NCBI RefSeq assembly: GCF_001940225.2 | Contig: NZ_CP135164.1 | Coordinates: 806,001-870,000, forward strand | Source of the DNA: Roseburia sp. 499 | Lineage (GTDB): Bacteria; Bacillota; Clostridia; Lachnospirales; Lachnospiraceae | DNA: 64,000 bases | Direction of reading: 5' to 3' | In this document: one piece after another, positions 8,997 to 18,335 of the stretch | Numbering within the stretch: the stretch's first letter is position 1 | How the letters are laid out: each line of letters starts with the position of its first letter | The notes under the pieces: generated by a model | Database searches by the model: none | The model's input: only the letters and a program-made list of their open reading frames with translations | Told to the model about the DNA's origin: nothing | Translations under genes and position numbers: made by a program

Positions 8997-9127
8997 AATA
9001 AACAAAATGATTTTGATGAATAGTTAGATTAAACTAAAAATAAGCAAAGTGATTACCGAAATAAGCAAAGTAATTTTGATAAATAGTGGAATAAGCAAAG
9101 TGATTTAGTAAAATTATTTTGCTTATT
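8997..9127 (+). repeat. Cluster of degenerate AATAAGCAAAGTGATTTT repeats with one inverted copy
   Basis: Four direct copies of an AATAAGCAAAGTGATTTT-like unit start near 8997, 9039, 9060 and 9090. The first and third extend to GATAAATAG/GATGAATAG. An inverted copy (AAATTATTTTGCTTATT) lies at 9111-9127 and could pair with any direct copy. The cluster fills most of the gap between cbiB and cobD and contains no convincing gene. It may be an operator array, a decayed repeat or a structured leader for cobD. Confidence 0.6.
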
Positions 9128-9193
9128 TTGTTTATTTGTAATAGAATAAAAAATAACATTATGGAAGAACAGGGAAAGAAGAAAGGAAAAATC

Positions 9194-10207
9194 ATGCATA
9201 AACACGGCGGAGATATTTACAGCCATCCCAATTTTATAGATTTTTCAGCTAACATTAACTTTCTGGGAGTGCCGGAATCTATCATGGAAGCTGCAAAACA
9301 TGCATTAGGCAAGGTAGTACATTATCCACAACCAGGGAGTGTTAGGCTGTGTCAGGCTGTGGCAGAAATGGAAAAGGTAAAGGAGTCACAGATTATTTGC
9401 GGAAATGGTGCAGCAGATGTGATATTTTCTTTGGTATTGGCAGAAAAGCCTAAGAAAGCACTGATTCCCGTTCCTACCTTTCAGGAATACGAGCAGGCAC
9501 TTTTGAGTGTGGATTGTCAGGTAAAGGCAGTAAAGTTTTCTAAGGAAGATTTTCTGGAAGAAATTGCAGAGGATATAGACATGGTATTTTTCTGTAACCC
9601 CAATAATCCTACAGCAGTGATACAGGAACGAGAATATTTATTGCGACTGTTACAAAAATGCAATAAAACCGGAACAAGACTTGTGGTAGACGAGTGCTTC
9701 TTGGACTTTATTTTAGGTGCAGAAGATATTACTATGAAACCGTTTTTGGAAGAGAATTCTAATTTGTTTATTGTGAAAGCTTTCACAAAGATATTTGCAA
9801 TACCGGGAATACGTCTTGGATATGGTTTGTCTTCTGATAAGAGATTGTTAGAAAAGATGCAGCAGGTAACACAGCCGTGGAATGTATCAGTTATCGCACA
9901 GGAAGCAGGAATTGCAGCCACCAAGGAAAATGAGTTTATAGAAAGAACCAGAACAGCAGTAGAAGAAGAAAAACAGTATTTACTGCAGGAATTGCAGCAA
10001 CTCCCGGTGGAAGTATATGGACATGCGGCAAACTTTATCTTTTTTCATGCAATGCAGGGATTAGATGAAAAGCTGGAACAGCGGGGAATTCTGATACGAA
10101 ATTGCAGTAATTTCCGTGGATTGAAAGAGGGATGGTATCGTATTGCAGTACGCAGCAGAGAAGAGAATCAGGCACTGTTGAGAGAAATGCGAGAAATTTT
10201 GATTTGA
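9194..10207 (+). CDS. cobD: Threonine-phosphate decarboxylase (CobD), class I/II PLP aminotransferase fold
   Basis: CobD decarboxylates L-threonine O-3-phosphate to (R)-1-amino-2-propanol phosphate, the linker that CbiB adds to cobyric acid. The 337-residue protein has the HGGDIYSHPNFIDFSANINFLG start typical of CobD, the substrate-loop CNPNNPTAV, and the PLP lysine K199 in KAFTKIFAIPGIRLGYG. The start at 9194 follows AAAGGA; upstream in-frame starts (9119, 9161) lack a ribosome binding site. HisC is the main alternative, but context and N-terminus favour CobD. Confidence 0.9.
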   Translation: MHKHGGDIYSHPNFIDFSANINFLGVPESIMEAAKHALGKVVHYPQPGSVRLCQAVAEMEKVKESQIICGNGAADVIFSLVLAEKPKKALIPVPTFQEYEQALLSVDCQVKAVKFSKEDFLEEIAEDIDMVFFCNPNNPTAVIQEREYLLRLLQKCNKTGTRLVVDECFLDFILGAEDITMKPFLEENSNLFIVKAFTKIFAIPGIRLGYGLSSDKRLLEKMQQVTQPWNVSVIAQEAGIAATKENEFIERTRTAVEEEKQYLLQELQQLPVEVYGHAANFIFFHAMQGLDEKLEQRGILIRNCSNFRGLKEGWYRIAVRSREENQALLREMREILI

Positions 10208-10236
10208 TAAAATATATTTAAAGGGAGAGAAGGAAT

Positions 10237-10854
10237 ATGGATATCAAAGAGAGAATGCACAGTACAAAATTGTATAATCCGGGAGACGAGGAATTACTGA
10301 AGGAACAGAATGGTTATCTGGATAGGTTATACGACTTTAATATGACACGCCCAACGGAACCGGAAAAGCGGGAAGCAATGTTAAAGGAAATGTTTGCGGA
10401 AATTGGCGAGGGATGCTACATAGAACCCCCATTTCATGCAAACTTTGGGGGAAAACACGTTCATTTTGGCAGTCACATTTATGCGAATTTTAATCTTACT
10501 ATGGTTGATGATACCCATATTTATGTAGGGGATTATACCATGATTGGACCGAACGTAACTATAGCAACTGCCGGACATCCTATTAATCCGGAGCTTCGCC
10601 GGAAAGGCTATCAGTATAATGCCCATATACATATTGGAAAGAACTGTTGGCTTGGCGCGGGAGTAGTTGTATTGCCGGGAATCACTATCGGAGATAATGT
10701 AGTGGTTGGTGCCGGAAGTGTTGTGACTAAGGATTTGCCGTCTAATGTGGTTGCAGCAGGAAATCCATGTAAAGTACTTCGGGAAGTAAGTGAACACGAT
10801 AGGACATATTATTTTAAGGATAAAAAGATAGAAAAAGAGTTTTTTGAGGAGTAA
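10237..10854 (+). CDS. Maltose/galactoside O-acetyltransferase family protein (hexapeptide repeat)
   Basis: This 205-residue protein belongs to the LacA/Maa sugar O-acetyltransferase family. Its N-terminal Mac region (MDIKERMHSTKLYNPGDEELL...) is followed by left-handed beta-helix hexapeptide repeats (IGPNVTIATAGHPI, IGKNCWLGAGVVVLPGITIGDNVVVGAGSVV). The histidine in TAGHP is the expected catalytic base. It transfers acetyl from acetyl-CoA to a sugar. Its place in a cobalamin run looks incidental. A good site, GGGAGAGAAGG, precedes ATG 10237. Confidence 0.9.
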   Translation: MDIKERMHSTKLYNPGDEELLKEQNGYLDRLYDFNMTRPTEPEKREAMLKEMFAEIGEGCYIEPPFHANFGGKHVHFGSHIYANFNLTMVDDTHIYVGDYTMIGPNVTIATAGHPINPELRRKGYQYNAHIHIGKNCWLGAGVVVLPGITIGDNVVVGAGSVVTKDLPSNVVAAGNPCKVLREVSEHDRTYYFKDKKIEKEFFEE

Positions 10855-10867
10855 ACAGGAGAAAAGT

Positions 10868-11515
10868 ATGAGAACGAATATCTTGACAAGTATGTTTCCG
10901 AAAGGATTTCCAGATTGGTTTGTGAAACAATTAGAAAAGAGAATAGCAAAGCGAGAACACTTAGTGATGGTTGCATCAGAATTTGAAAAAAATCATGATA
11001 TGACAGATTATTATTCTAAGATGTTCGCTGATATGTTTCAGGAGGCAGGGATTGAATTTGAACATATTCATATTGTGGACAGTAGAATGACGAAAAAAGA
11101 AATGAAAGATACCATACAATTAGCTGATGTGTTGTGGCTTTCCGGTGGAGATACGCCGGTGCAGTATGATTATTTCAAAAAATACGAGTTAATACCGGTA
11201 ATACAGGAGTATGATGGAATTGTAATTGGTATGAGTGCAGGAGCGATTAATATGGGAAAAACAGCAGTTTGTTCCCTAACATGCCAACATATGGAACAGA
11301 TAATATATGAAGGTTTAGGGTTGGTGGATATATCCGTAGAACCTCATTTGGATAGTCAGAATGTTTCGCAAGAATTATTAGAGGTTTCTAAGAAATATTC
11401 CCTTTATGGAATGTGTGATGACAGCGTAATAATCAGTGAAAATCATAACTTAACCTATTTTGGTGATATTTTTTTGATTGAAAATGGTGTTGTAAAACAA
11501 TTATCTAAGGCATAA
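10868..11515 (+). CDS. Peptidase S51 (peptidase E / class I glutamine amidotransferase-like) protein
   Basis: A 215-residue protein with the S51 pattern: [14 protein letters not shown] in the middle and the nucleophile elbow [11 protein letters not shown], whose serine replaces the cysteine of glutamine amidotransferases. Family members include aspartyl dipeptidase PepE and cyanophycinase; the substrate here cannot be told. The start is ATG 10868, which has AGGAGA 6 bases upstream. An earlier in-frame TTG at 10844 overlaps the acetyltransferase stop and is less likely. Confidence 0.85.
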   Translation: MRTNILTSMFPKGFPDWFVKQLEKRIAKREHLVMVASEFEKNHDMTDYYSKMFADMFQEAGIEFEHIHIVDSRMTKKEMKDTIQLADVLWLSGGDTPVQYDYFKKYELIPVIQEYDGIVIGMSAGAINMGKTAVCSLTCQHMEQIIYEGLGLVDISVEPHLDSQNVSQELLEVSKKYSLYGMCDDSVIISENHNLTYFGDIFLIENGVVKQLSKA

Positions 11516-11531
11516 AGTTTGGAGGAAATCA

Positions 11532-13028
11532 ATGGCAAAATCAATTATGATACAAGGTACTATGTCTAATGTGGGAAAGAGTCTAATCGCGGCAGGATTG
11601 TGTCGGATTTTTAAACAGGATGGTTATAAGGTAGCGCCTTTTAAATCTCAGAATATGGCATTGAATTCCTATATTACAAAGGAAGGACTCGAAATGGGGC
11701 GTGCTCAGGTGGTGCAGGCAGAGGCGGCAGGAGTAGAGCCATCTGTTTTCATGAATCCTATTTTGCTGAAGCCTACCAATGACATAGGTTCTCAGGTAAT
11801 CGTGAATGGAGAAGTAATAGGGAATATGAGTGCCCGTGAATATTTTGCCTATAAAAAACAGTTGATTCCGGAAATTTTAAAGGCATATGAGAACCTGGAC
11901 AAGGAATACGACATTATCGTAATTGAAGGAGCGGGTTCTCCGGCAGAAATCAACTTAAAACAGGATGATATTGTTAACATGGGTATGGCAAAAATGGTAA
12001 AGGCACCGGTACTTTTAGTAGGAGATATTGATCGGGGCGGTGTTTTTGCACAATTAGTTGGAACGATTATGCTGTTGGAAGATGATGAAAAGGCAATGAT
12101 AAAAGGAACTATCATTAACAAATTTCGGGGCGACAAGACTATTTTAGATCCGGGAATTGAGATGCTGGAAGAAATGACCAAAATTCCGGTGGTAGGAGTA
12201 ACTCCATATATGCAGGTAGATATTGAAGACGAAGATAGCCTTAGTGAGAGATTTGCCCGCAAAAACAGTCAAGGTGTGGTAGATATTGCGGTAATACGTT
12301 TACCAAGAATTTCTAATTTTACAGATTTTGCAGTGTTAGAAGGAATGGCGGAAGTAAATCTGCGGTATGTAGACAGAGTCGAAAAATTGGGAAATCCTGA
12401 CATGATTCTGCTACCGGGAACGAAGAATACCATGGCAGACTTAAGGTGGTTGCGGGAGAGTGGACTGGAAGCAGCCATCTTAAAAGCACAGCAGAAGGGA
12501 ACAGTAATTTTTGGAATCTGTGGTGGATATCAGATGCTAGGGGAACTGCTAGAAGATCCGGAAGGAGTAGAAGAAGGGGGAACGTTACGAGGGATGGGAC
12601 TTTTACCTGCAAAGACAATATTTACAGTGGAAAAAACAAGAACAAGGGTATCTGGTGAGATTCAGCAGTTTTCTGGTATGTTTCAGAGGCTTTCAGGGAA
12701 AAAACTAGAAGGTTATGAGATTCATATGGGGGTTACCAGCATCAATGGAAAAGCAGAAAGTTTTTCTATTATTTCGGAAGAAGGAAAGGTTTCAAAATCT
12801 GATGGAGCATGTATTGAAAATGTGTATGGAACTTATGTGCATGGCATTTTTGATGAAGATGGAATTGCAGAGGAACTGGTGCGGATTTTAGCAGAAAAGA
12901 AAGGGATTTATCTGGAAGAACAGCAAAATGTGGATCGCCATGCACATAAGGAGTCACAGTACGATTTATTAGCAGATACACTGAGAAAATATTTAGATAT
13001 GGATAGGGTATATGAAATCCTGTTATAG
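11532..13028 (+). CDS. cbiP: Cobyric acid synthase
   Basis: CbiP/CobQ performs the four amidations that convert adenosylcobyrinate a,c-diamide to adenosylcobyric acid using glutamine and ATP. The 498-residue protein starts with the dethiobiotin-synthase-like ATPase motif [17 protein letters not shown] and has [13 protein letters not shown] and [10 protein letters not shown]. The C-terminal amidotransferase domain carries the nucleophile C330 in [10 protein letters not shown] and the histidine in [13 protein letters not shown]. The ribosome binding site GGAGG lies before ATG 11532. All hallmarks are intact and the length is normal. Confidence 0.95.
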   Translation: MAKSIMIQGTMSNVGKSLIAAGLCRIFKQDGYKVAPFKSQNMALNSYITKEGLEMGRAQVVQAEAAGVEPSVFMNPILLKPTNDIGSQVIVNGEVIGNMSAREYFAYKKQLIPEILKAYENLDKEYDIIVIEGAGSPAEINLKQDDIVNMGMAKMVKAPVLLVGDIDRGGVFAQLVGTIMLLEDDEKAMIKGTIINKFRGDKTILDPGIEMLEEMTKIPVVGVTPYMQVDIEDEDSLSERFARKNSQGVVDIAVIRLPRISNFTDFAVLEGMAEVNLRYVDRVEKLGNPDMILLPGTKNTMADLRWLRESGLEAAILKAQQKGTVIFGICGGYQMLGELLEDPEGVEEGGTLRGMGLLPAKTIFTVEKTRTRVSGEIQQFSGMFQRLSGKKLEGYEIHMGVTSINGKAESFSIISEEGKVSKSDGACIENVYGTYVHGIFDEDGIAEELVRILAEKKGIYLEEQQNVDRHAHKESQYDLLADTLRKYLDMDRVYEILL

Positions 13029-13047
13029 ATATTAGGTAAAATTTGTA

Positions 13048-13080
13048 AAAGTTTTATAAAAAACTTTACTATGTTACAAT
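13048..13080 (+). promoter_or_regulatory. Promoter with overlapping inverted repeat upstream of the chemotaxis gene
   Basis: AAAGTTTT-ATAA-AAAACTTT (13048-13067) is a perfect 8-bp inverted repeat directly upstream of an extended -10, TG-T-TACAAT (13072-13080). The -35 is weak. The arrangement suggests a regulated start for the chemotaxis gene inside the cobalamin run. Confidence 0.45.
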
Positions 13081-13141
13081 GAGTGTATATAATATGGGAT
13101 ATAAGATGGTTTATAAGAAATACGATAAAGGAGAGGTTACT

Positions 13142-14440
13142 TTGAAAAGAGAAGAAATATTTAAAAATAGAAGCATAAAAGAAAAAGTGATGGACACTAT
13201 TATGCTGATAATACGTATGTATATACTTAGTATTAGTGTGGCAATTGCAGGATTTATATTAATAAAATTGGTGCCTTCCACAATGGAAGTTGCTATTATG
13301 GCAATATGCATTGTGATTCTTTTGGGGTTAGGAGCTGCTAGTATTATTCTTACTTTGCGACAGGCAAAATTGCTGATAGACTATATTGTAAATCCTGTTA
13401 AGGAATTAGATAACGTAGCACAAAATTTTTCAAATGGAGTATTCAATGTAGAAGTGAACTATGGTGCAGAAGATGAGATTGGAAATTTGGTAGAAAGCTT
13501 TCGAAAGTCAGGAGAGACATTGCATCGGATTGTTGTTGATTTAAATCAGATTCTGGCAGAGCTTGCAGAGGGAAATTATACAGTACAATCACAGTGCAAA
13601 GAGTCATATGTAGGAGAATTTGAGTCCGTTATGGAGAATTTGGTAGATACTGTGCAGCGTATAAGTGGTACACTTCATTTAATTAGAGAGTCTTCCAATC
13701 AGGTAGCAACAGGTTCGGAGCAACTTGCAATTAGTTCACAGGATTTGGCAAAGGGAGCTACAGATCAGGCTGTTGCGGTTGAAAGTCTGGTAGAGAATGT
13801 TGCAGAGGTTACAGACCAGGTTGTTGCTAATAGCCAGTCTACAGATATTGTACACGATAAGGCAAAAGAAGTAGGAAGAGAAGCAAATGTCAGTCAGAAT
13901 AAGATGCGTGAACTGATGGAAGCCATGGAACGGATTTCTACGACTTCAAATGAGATTGAAAGCGTTATTACAGAAATCGAAGGAATAGCTTCACAAACAA
14001 ATCTGTTATCATTGAATGCATCTATTGAGGCGGCAAGAGCAGGAGAGGCAGGTAAGGGATTTGCAGTTGTTGCAGAGCAGATTCGTATGTTAGCGGAGAA
14101 TAGTGCGAAATTCGCAGAAACCTCCCGACATTTATTAGAGGCAAATCAAGTAGAAGTAGAACGAGGAAATGAAGTAACAAGCCAGACGGCTGAATCTTTA
14201 AATCGAGTGATTGAAGAATTAGATATAATTATTGGAGAAGTAGCGAATATTCGGATTTCATCTGATAAGCAGGCAGTCTCAGTAAAGAAGATAGAAGAAA
14301 GAGTAAAGCAGATTGGTGATGTAATACAAACGAATTCAGCGGCATCTCAGGAAACTTCTGCAACCAGTGAGGAATTATCTGCAGAAACGATATCATTAGA
14401 TGAATTGGTCGGAAGATTTAGATTGATTGATAAGGCATAA
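13142..14440 (+). CDS. Methyl-accepting chemotaxis protein without an extracellular sensor domain
   Basis: Starting from TTG 13142 (AAAGGAGAGG 5 bases upstream) the protein has 432 residues. Two adjacent membrane segments (about residues 18-37 and 46-66) are joined by only a few residues, so there is no external ligand-binding domain. A HAMP-like region ([22 protein letters not shown]) and a complete signalling domain follow, with the conserved hairpin tip [34 protein letters not shown]. It should signal to CheA/CheW, perhaps sensing a membrane or cytoplasmic cue. There is no C-terminal receptor pentapeptide. It interrupts corrinoid genes and has its own promoter and terminator. Confidence 0.93.
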   Translation: MKREEIFKNRSIKEKVMDTIMLIIRMYILSISVAIAGFILIKLVPSTMEVAIMAICIVILLGLGAASIILTLRQAKLLIDYIVNPVKELDNVAQNFSNGVFNVEVNYGAEDEIGNLVESFRKSGETLHRIVVDLNQILAELAEGNYTVQSQCKESYVGEFESVMENLVDTVQRISGTLHLIRESSNQVATGSEQLAISSQDLAKGATDQAVAVESLVENVAEVTDQVVANSQSTDIVHDKAKEVGREANVSQNKMRELMEAMERISTTSNEIESVITEIEGIASQTNLLSLNASIEAARAGEAGKGFAVVAEQIRMLAENSAKFAETSRHLLEANQVEVERGNEVTSQTAESLNRVIEELDIIIGEVANIRISSDKQAVSVKKIEERVKQIGDVIQTNSAASQETSATSEELSAETISLDELVGRFRLIDKA

Positions 14441-14460
14441 TAGCTGTAGTATGAAATGGA

Positions 14461-14511
14461 AAAACAGGTGTTTATGATGTAAAATAATACAATCATAAGC
14501 ATCTGTTTTTA
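14461..14511 (+). terminator. Rho-independent terminator
   Basis: AAAACAGGTGTTTATGAT pairs with ATCATAAGCATCTGTTTTT around a short A/T loop and ends in a T-run, just after the chemotaxis gene stop. Confidence 0.8.
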
Positions 14512-14584
14512 TTGTGACAGGAATATAGATGTGCTAAAATGTGAGAGATAAGGTGAAATATATAAAAGCCAGGAGGTAAATAAA

Positions 14585-14890
14585 ATGATAAAGCATATTG
14601 TAATGTTTAAATTAAAGGAAGAAGCAAATGGGAAAACAGCACAGGAAAATTTGGAAGGAGCATTAGAGCTTTTAAAGAACTTTGAGCAGGAGATTCCTTC
14701 TTTGGTACATTTTGAAGCAAGAACCAATTCTGCAGAAGCACCGGAAAGTAATTATGAATTAGCATTAGTTTGCGATTTTAATAATATTGAAGGATTAAAT
14801 GAATATCAGGTGCATCCGGTACACAAAAACTTTGGAGCATATATTACACCTGTAAGAGAAAGCAGAGCATGCATTGATTATGAGTATTAA
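14585..14890 (+). CDS. Dabb (stress-responsive A/B barrel) domain protein
   Basis: A 101-residue single-domain protein beginning MIKHIVMFKLKEEANG, the classic first strand of the Dabb ferredoxin-like fold, and ending ...YQVHPVHKNFGAYITPVRESRACIDYEY with the common HPxH motif. Family members are small dimeric proteins, some enzymes and some stress-induced; the role here is unknown. A strong AGGAGG site precedes ATG 14585. Its 3' end overlaps the adenosyltransferase gene, so the two are co-translated. Confidence 0.85.
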   Translation: MIKHIVMFKLKEEANGKTAQENLEGALELLKNFEQEIPSLVHFEARTNSAEAPESNYELALVCDFNNIEGLNEYQVHPVHKNFGAYITPVRESRACIDYEY

Positions 14891-15413
14891 TCAGGGGCTT
14901 ATTCATATTTACGAAGGCGATGGTAAAGGGAAGACAACTGCAGCAGTAGGACTATGTATTCGTTTCGCCGGAACCGGAGGAAAAGTTCTGTTTACCCAGT
15001 TTTTGAAACGAAATGATTCCGGAGAGTTAAGCATTTTAGAGCAGATAGAAAATATCTGCCTTTTGCGATGTGAAAAAAACTTTGGATTTACGTTTCGCAT
15101 GACACCGGAGCAAAAACAGGAGGCGGCAGGGTATTATAACGCTCATTTAGAAAAAGCACTGAAAGAAGCAATGGAGCAACATGTGGGACTGTTAGTGCTG
15201 GATGAAGTGTTAGATGCTTACAACAGTGACATGATAAAGCATGAAGTTCTTTTAAAGTTTTTGCAAGAGAAGCCACAGGAATTAGAAGTAGTATTGACCG
15301 GGCGAAATCCGGCAGAAGAGTTGCTGGAGCTTGCGGATTATGTCACTTATATGGAAAAGAAAAAGCATCCTTATGATGAGGGAATTGGTGCACGAAAAGG
15401 AATAGAGTTGTAA
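14880..15413 (+). CDS. btuR: Cob(I)alamin adenosyltransferase, CobA/BtuR type
   Basis: This enzyme transfers the adenosyl group of ATP to cob(I)alamin or corrinoid precursors. The 177-residue protein has the P-loop EGDGKGKTTAAVGL at residues about 14-27, the FLKRNDSGEL region and VLDEVLDAYN, the Walker-B-like acidic motif of the family. ATG 14880 overlaps the Dabb gene end by 11 bases. It acts in the same pathway as CbiA and CbiP. The name is CobA in Salmonella; btuR is used to avoid confusion with the SUMT gene below. Confidence 0.93.
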   Translation: MSINQGLIHIYEGDGKGKTTAAVGLCIRFAGTGGKVLFTQFLKRNDSGELSILEQIENICLLRCEKNFGFTFRMTPEQKQEAAGYYNAHLEKALKEAMEQHVGLLVLDEVLDAYNSDMIKHEVLLKFLQEKPQELEVVLTGRNPAEELLELADYVTYMEKKKHPYDEGIGARKGIEL

Positions 15414-15424
15414 GGAATAAAAAT

Positions 15425-16060
15425 ATGAAGACAAAATTAGAGCAGGTACTTCCGCAGAAAATTGAAAAGCGTAGCTTCGAGATTATTACGGAAGAACTGG
15501 GAGACAAAAAAATAGAAGAAAAGTATGCACCCATTATCAAGCGCGTGATTCATACAACGGCAGACTTTGAGTATGCGGATAATCTGGTGTTTTCAGAGGG
15601 CGTGTTGGAACAGGCATTATCTGCATTACAAAACGGTGCCTGCATTGTAACAGATACCCAGATGGCAAAGGCGGGAATTAATAAACATGCATTAGCAAAG
15701 CTTGGGGTTGAGATTTATAATTTTATTGCAGATGAAGATGTGGCAAGGATTGCAAAAGAAAATGGAACCACCCGGTCAGTTGCATGTATTGACAAGGCGG
15801 CAGCATTGGGAAAGCCGGTTATTTTTGTAATAGGAAATGCACCTACTGCATTGGTACGGATTTATGAACTAGTACAGGAGGGAAAGTTAAAACCAGAGCT
15901 GATTATCGGAACTCCGGTAGGGTTTGTAAATGTAGTTCAGTCAAAAGAAATGATTATGGAATTAGATGTTCCATATATCATTGCAAAGGGAAGAAAGGGA
16001 GGCAGTAACGTGGCAGCCGCCATTGTGAATGCTTTATTATACATGATTTATGAACGTTAA
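15425..16060 (+). CDS. cbiC: Precorrin-8X / cobalt-precorrin-8 methylmutase
   Basis: CbiC (CobH) moves a methyl group from C11 to C12 to yield (cobalt-)hydrogenobyrinate. The 211-residue protein has the catalytic histidine H43 in RVIHTTADFEY, the VTDTQMAKAGI motif and the C-terminal PVGFVNVVQSKE and GRKGGSNVAAAIVNALL motifs. Length and motifs are standard. It is the only middle-pathway corrin-ring gene in the window. It overlaps hemA by 11 bases. Confidence 0.95.
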   Translation: MKTKLEQVLPQKIEKRSFEIITEELGDKKIEEKYAPIIKRVIHTTADFEYADNLVFSEGVLEQALSALQNGACIVTDTQMAKAGINKHALAKLGVEIYNFIADEDVARIAKENGTTRSVACIDKAAALGKPVIFVIGNAPTALVRIYELVQEGKLKPELIIGTPVGFVNVVQSKEMIMELDVPYIIAKGRKGGSNVAAAIVNALLYMIYER

Positions 16061-17276
16061 GATGGCAGGAATTGATTTTACCATGGCACAAATCAATGTG
16101 AGACAGTGTTTTGCTTTTACTAAGAATGCAATGACCATTGCCATGGAAAAAATAAAAGAGGACAAAAGAATAAAAGGGTGTGTGATACTTTCCACTTGTA
16201 ACCGGATGGAATTGTGGCTGAGTCTTTCTGAGGGCGTGGAATTGGATTTGCCTACCTATATTTGCGGTCTGAAGGAATTGAATGCGGAAGAATACAAAAA
16301 ATTTCTGAAAGTTAGAGAAGGAAAAGAAGCAATTGGTCATTTGTTTTTCTTGAGTGCGGGTATGAAATCCCAGATTGTGGGAGAAGACCAGATATTGACG
16401 CAGGTGAAGGAAGCAGCAGCTTTTTCAAGAGAACAGGAATGCATGGATCATGTGTTGGAAGTGCTGTTTCGTATGGCAGTGACCGCAGGAAAACAGGTGA
16501 AGACAGAGGTGCCGATGGATAAGGCAAACTTTTCCGCGGCACATCAGGCGATACATTTTCTGAAAGAACAGGGAGTAACCTTTGAAGGGAAAAAGGCATT
16601 GGTTATCGGAAATGGTGAGATGGGAAAGATTACAGCTCAGGCGCTCATGGAGGAAGGTGCAGATGTGACAGTAACTGTGCGCCAATACCGCAGTGGTGTA
16701 GTAAATATTCCGCAGGGAGCAAAGCGAATCAATTATGGAGAACGTTATAGCTATATACCGGAATGTGATTTTGTTTTTTCTGCAACAGCAAGTCCGAATC
16801 TTACCATAACAAAAGAGGAATTAGAGAACTGTAACATACAAAAGTCTCAGATATATGTAGATTTGGCAGTGCCGAGAGATATGGACGAAGACCTGAGAGC
16901 GTTAAAAGATATTGAGTTATACGATATAGATTCTTTTCATTTAGAACACCAGTCAGAGCAGATGAAACAGCAGCTTCGTCAGGCAGAGGATATTTTGAAC
17001 CAATATATGAAGGAATTTTATGATTGGCAGGAAAGTAGGGACTTAGTACCGAGGATTCAACAGATTGGAGAGTCCTCGGGGCAGGAATTTTGTTGGCGCA
17101 TGGAAAAGGAATTGAAGCATATTGCGTTAAAAGAAGAAGAAAAAGAAGTCTTGCGTGGACAGATGGAACAGACGACAGCGAAAGTGGTGGATAAGTTGCT
17201 TTTTGCATTGCGAGATCAGGTGGATACAGATACTTTAAGACAGTGTGTGGAAATATTAGAACAGGTGTATGAATAA
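16050..17276 (+). CDS. hemA: Glutamyl-tRNA reductase
   Basis: HemA reduces glutamyl-tRNA(Glu) to glutamate-1-semialdehyde with NADPH, the entry step of C5 tetrapyrrole synthesis. The 408-residue protein has the catalytic C50 in STCNRMELW, the SQIVGEDQILTQVK motif, the NADPH fold KALVIGNGEMGKITAQAL and a helical dimerisation tail. Start 16050 overlaps the cbiC stop; ATG 16062 (MAGIDF) is an equally plausible start. It supplies precursors for the hem and cob genes around it, and product HemL is encoded at 23779. Confidence 0.94.
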   Translation: MNVKMAGIDFTMAQINVRQCFAFTKNAMTIAMEKIKEDKRIKGCVILSTCNRMELWLSLSEGVELDLPTYICGLKELNAEEYKKFLKVREGKEAIGHLFFLSAGMKSQIVGEDQILTQVKEAAAFSREQECMDHVLEVLFRMAVTAGKQVKTEVPMDKANFSAAHQAIHFLKEQGVTFEGKKALVIGNGEMGKITAQALMEEGADVTVTVRQYRSGVVNIPQGAKRINYGERYSYIPECDFVFSATASPNLTITKEELENCNIQKSQIYVDLAVPRDMDEDLRALKDIELYDIDSFHLEHQSEQMKQQLRQAEDILNQYMKEFYDWQESRDLVPRIQQIGESSGQEFCWRMEKELKHIALKEEEKEVLRGQMEQTTAKVVDKLLFALRDQVDTDTLRQCVEILEQVYE

Positions 17277-17298
17277 ATATTAAGAGTGGAGAAAATGT

Positions 17299-17784
17299 AT
17301 GATAAGAAAAGCACAACCACAAGATGCTTCCCGTTTGGCGGAGATATTAGTATTTGCAAAAAGAACTGCATACAGACCAATATTTCGAAATGATGAAGTA
17401 TCTTTTAATGATATACAGGTATTGGATATTGCATTGGAATATCGTGATAATGCAGAACGTTTAAAAGATGTATATGTGTTTGATGATGGAATTGTAAAGG
17501 GAATGATGAGTTGGAATTGTTTTTCTGATAGCGGGAAAGAGTTGGAATTGAAAGAATTGTATGTAGATACTTTTTTTCAAAATCAGGGAATCAGAAAGAA
17601 ACTGTTGGACAATTTTTTAGAACATGCGAAAGAACAGAAAGTTTCCAGCGTATTTTTGTGGGTGCTTGAAAAGAATCAACATGCAAGAAAGTTCTATGAG
17701 CAGCAGGGATTTTATTTTGAAGGGACCAAAGAGTTAGAACCTGGAACAACAGAATATATTTGTTTGTATAAAAAAGAAATATAG
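17299..17784 (+). CDS. GNAT-family N-acetyltransferase
   Basis: A 161-residue GNAT protein. It has the motif A acetyl-CoA loop FFQNQGIRKKLLDNFLEHAKEQ, preceded by the strand LKELYVD, and motif B HARKFYEQQGF. The substrate cannot be deduced. It begins 22 bases after hemA with the site GTGGAG, so it may be read through from the hem operon, although it has no known role in tetrapyrrole synthesis. Confidence 0.88.
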   Translation: MIRKAQPQDASRLAEILVFAKRTAYRPIFRNDEVSFNDIQVLDIALEYRDNAERLKDVYVFDDGIVKGMMSWNCFSDSGKELELKELYVDTFFQNQGIRKKLLDNFLEHAKEQKVSSVFLWVLEKNQHARKFYEQQGFYFEGTKELEPGTTEYICLYKKEI

Positions 17785-17800
17785 AACAAGGAGAAGGCAG

Positions 17801-18286
17801 ATGCATTTTATATATTGTCCGCATTGCGGAGAAAAACTGGTAAAAAAAGAAATTGGTGACGAGGGACTCATTCCTTATTGTAATAACTGTCAAACACCTT
17901 TATGGGATATGTTCACCACATCCATTATCTGTGCAGTTGTAAATGAGTATAATGAGATTGTCTTACTGCGACAAGAGTATGTTTCTACTACAAAACATGT
18001 ATGTGTTGCCGGAATCATGCAGTTGGGAGAAAGTGCAGAGGAAACTGTAAAAAGAGAGGTAAAGGAAGAACTTGGGTTGGATGTACTGCGTTTACAATAT
18101 ATTCGTAGCTATGTGTATGAGAAAAAAGAGATGCTGATGCTTGGGTTTAAAGTAGAGGTAAAAAAAGCAGAGTTTCAGTTGTCACAAGAGGTGGATGCAG
18201 CAGAATGGGTAGCGTATGAAAATGCTTTGGACAAATTAAGGGAAGGAAGCATCGCTTGGCAGTTAGTGAAGGAAGTGTTAGGATAA
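17801..18286 (+). CDS. Nudix hydrolase with N-terminal zinc ribbon
   Basis: A 161-residue protein. The N-terminus has two CxxC pairs (YCPHCGEKL at residues 5-13 and YCNNCQTP), forming a small zinc ribbon. The Nudix box GIMQLGESAEETVKREVKEE starts near residue 68 and fits G-x5-E-x7-RE-x2-EE-LG. This architecture occurs in NudC-like and NUDIX decapping-like proteins, which hydrolyse nucleoside-diphosphate-linked substrates such as NADH. It is shorter than NudC and lacks its full N-terminal domain, so the substrate is uncertain. Confidence 0.88.
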   Translation: MHFIYCPHCGEKLVKKEIGDEGLIPYCNNCQTPLWDMFTTSIICAVVNEYNEIVLLRQEYVSTTKHVCVAGIMQLGESAEETVKREVKEELGLDVLRLQYIRSYVYEKKEMLMLGFKVEVKKAEFQLSQEVDAAEWVAYENALDKLREGSIAWQLVKEVLG

Positions 18287-18335
18287 GTTAATTATGCATT
18301 CGCTATAAAGAATTTTGGAGAGAGCAGGAGCACAT

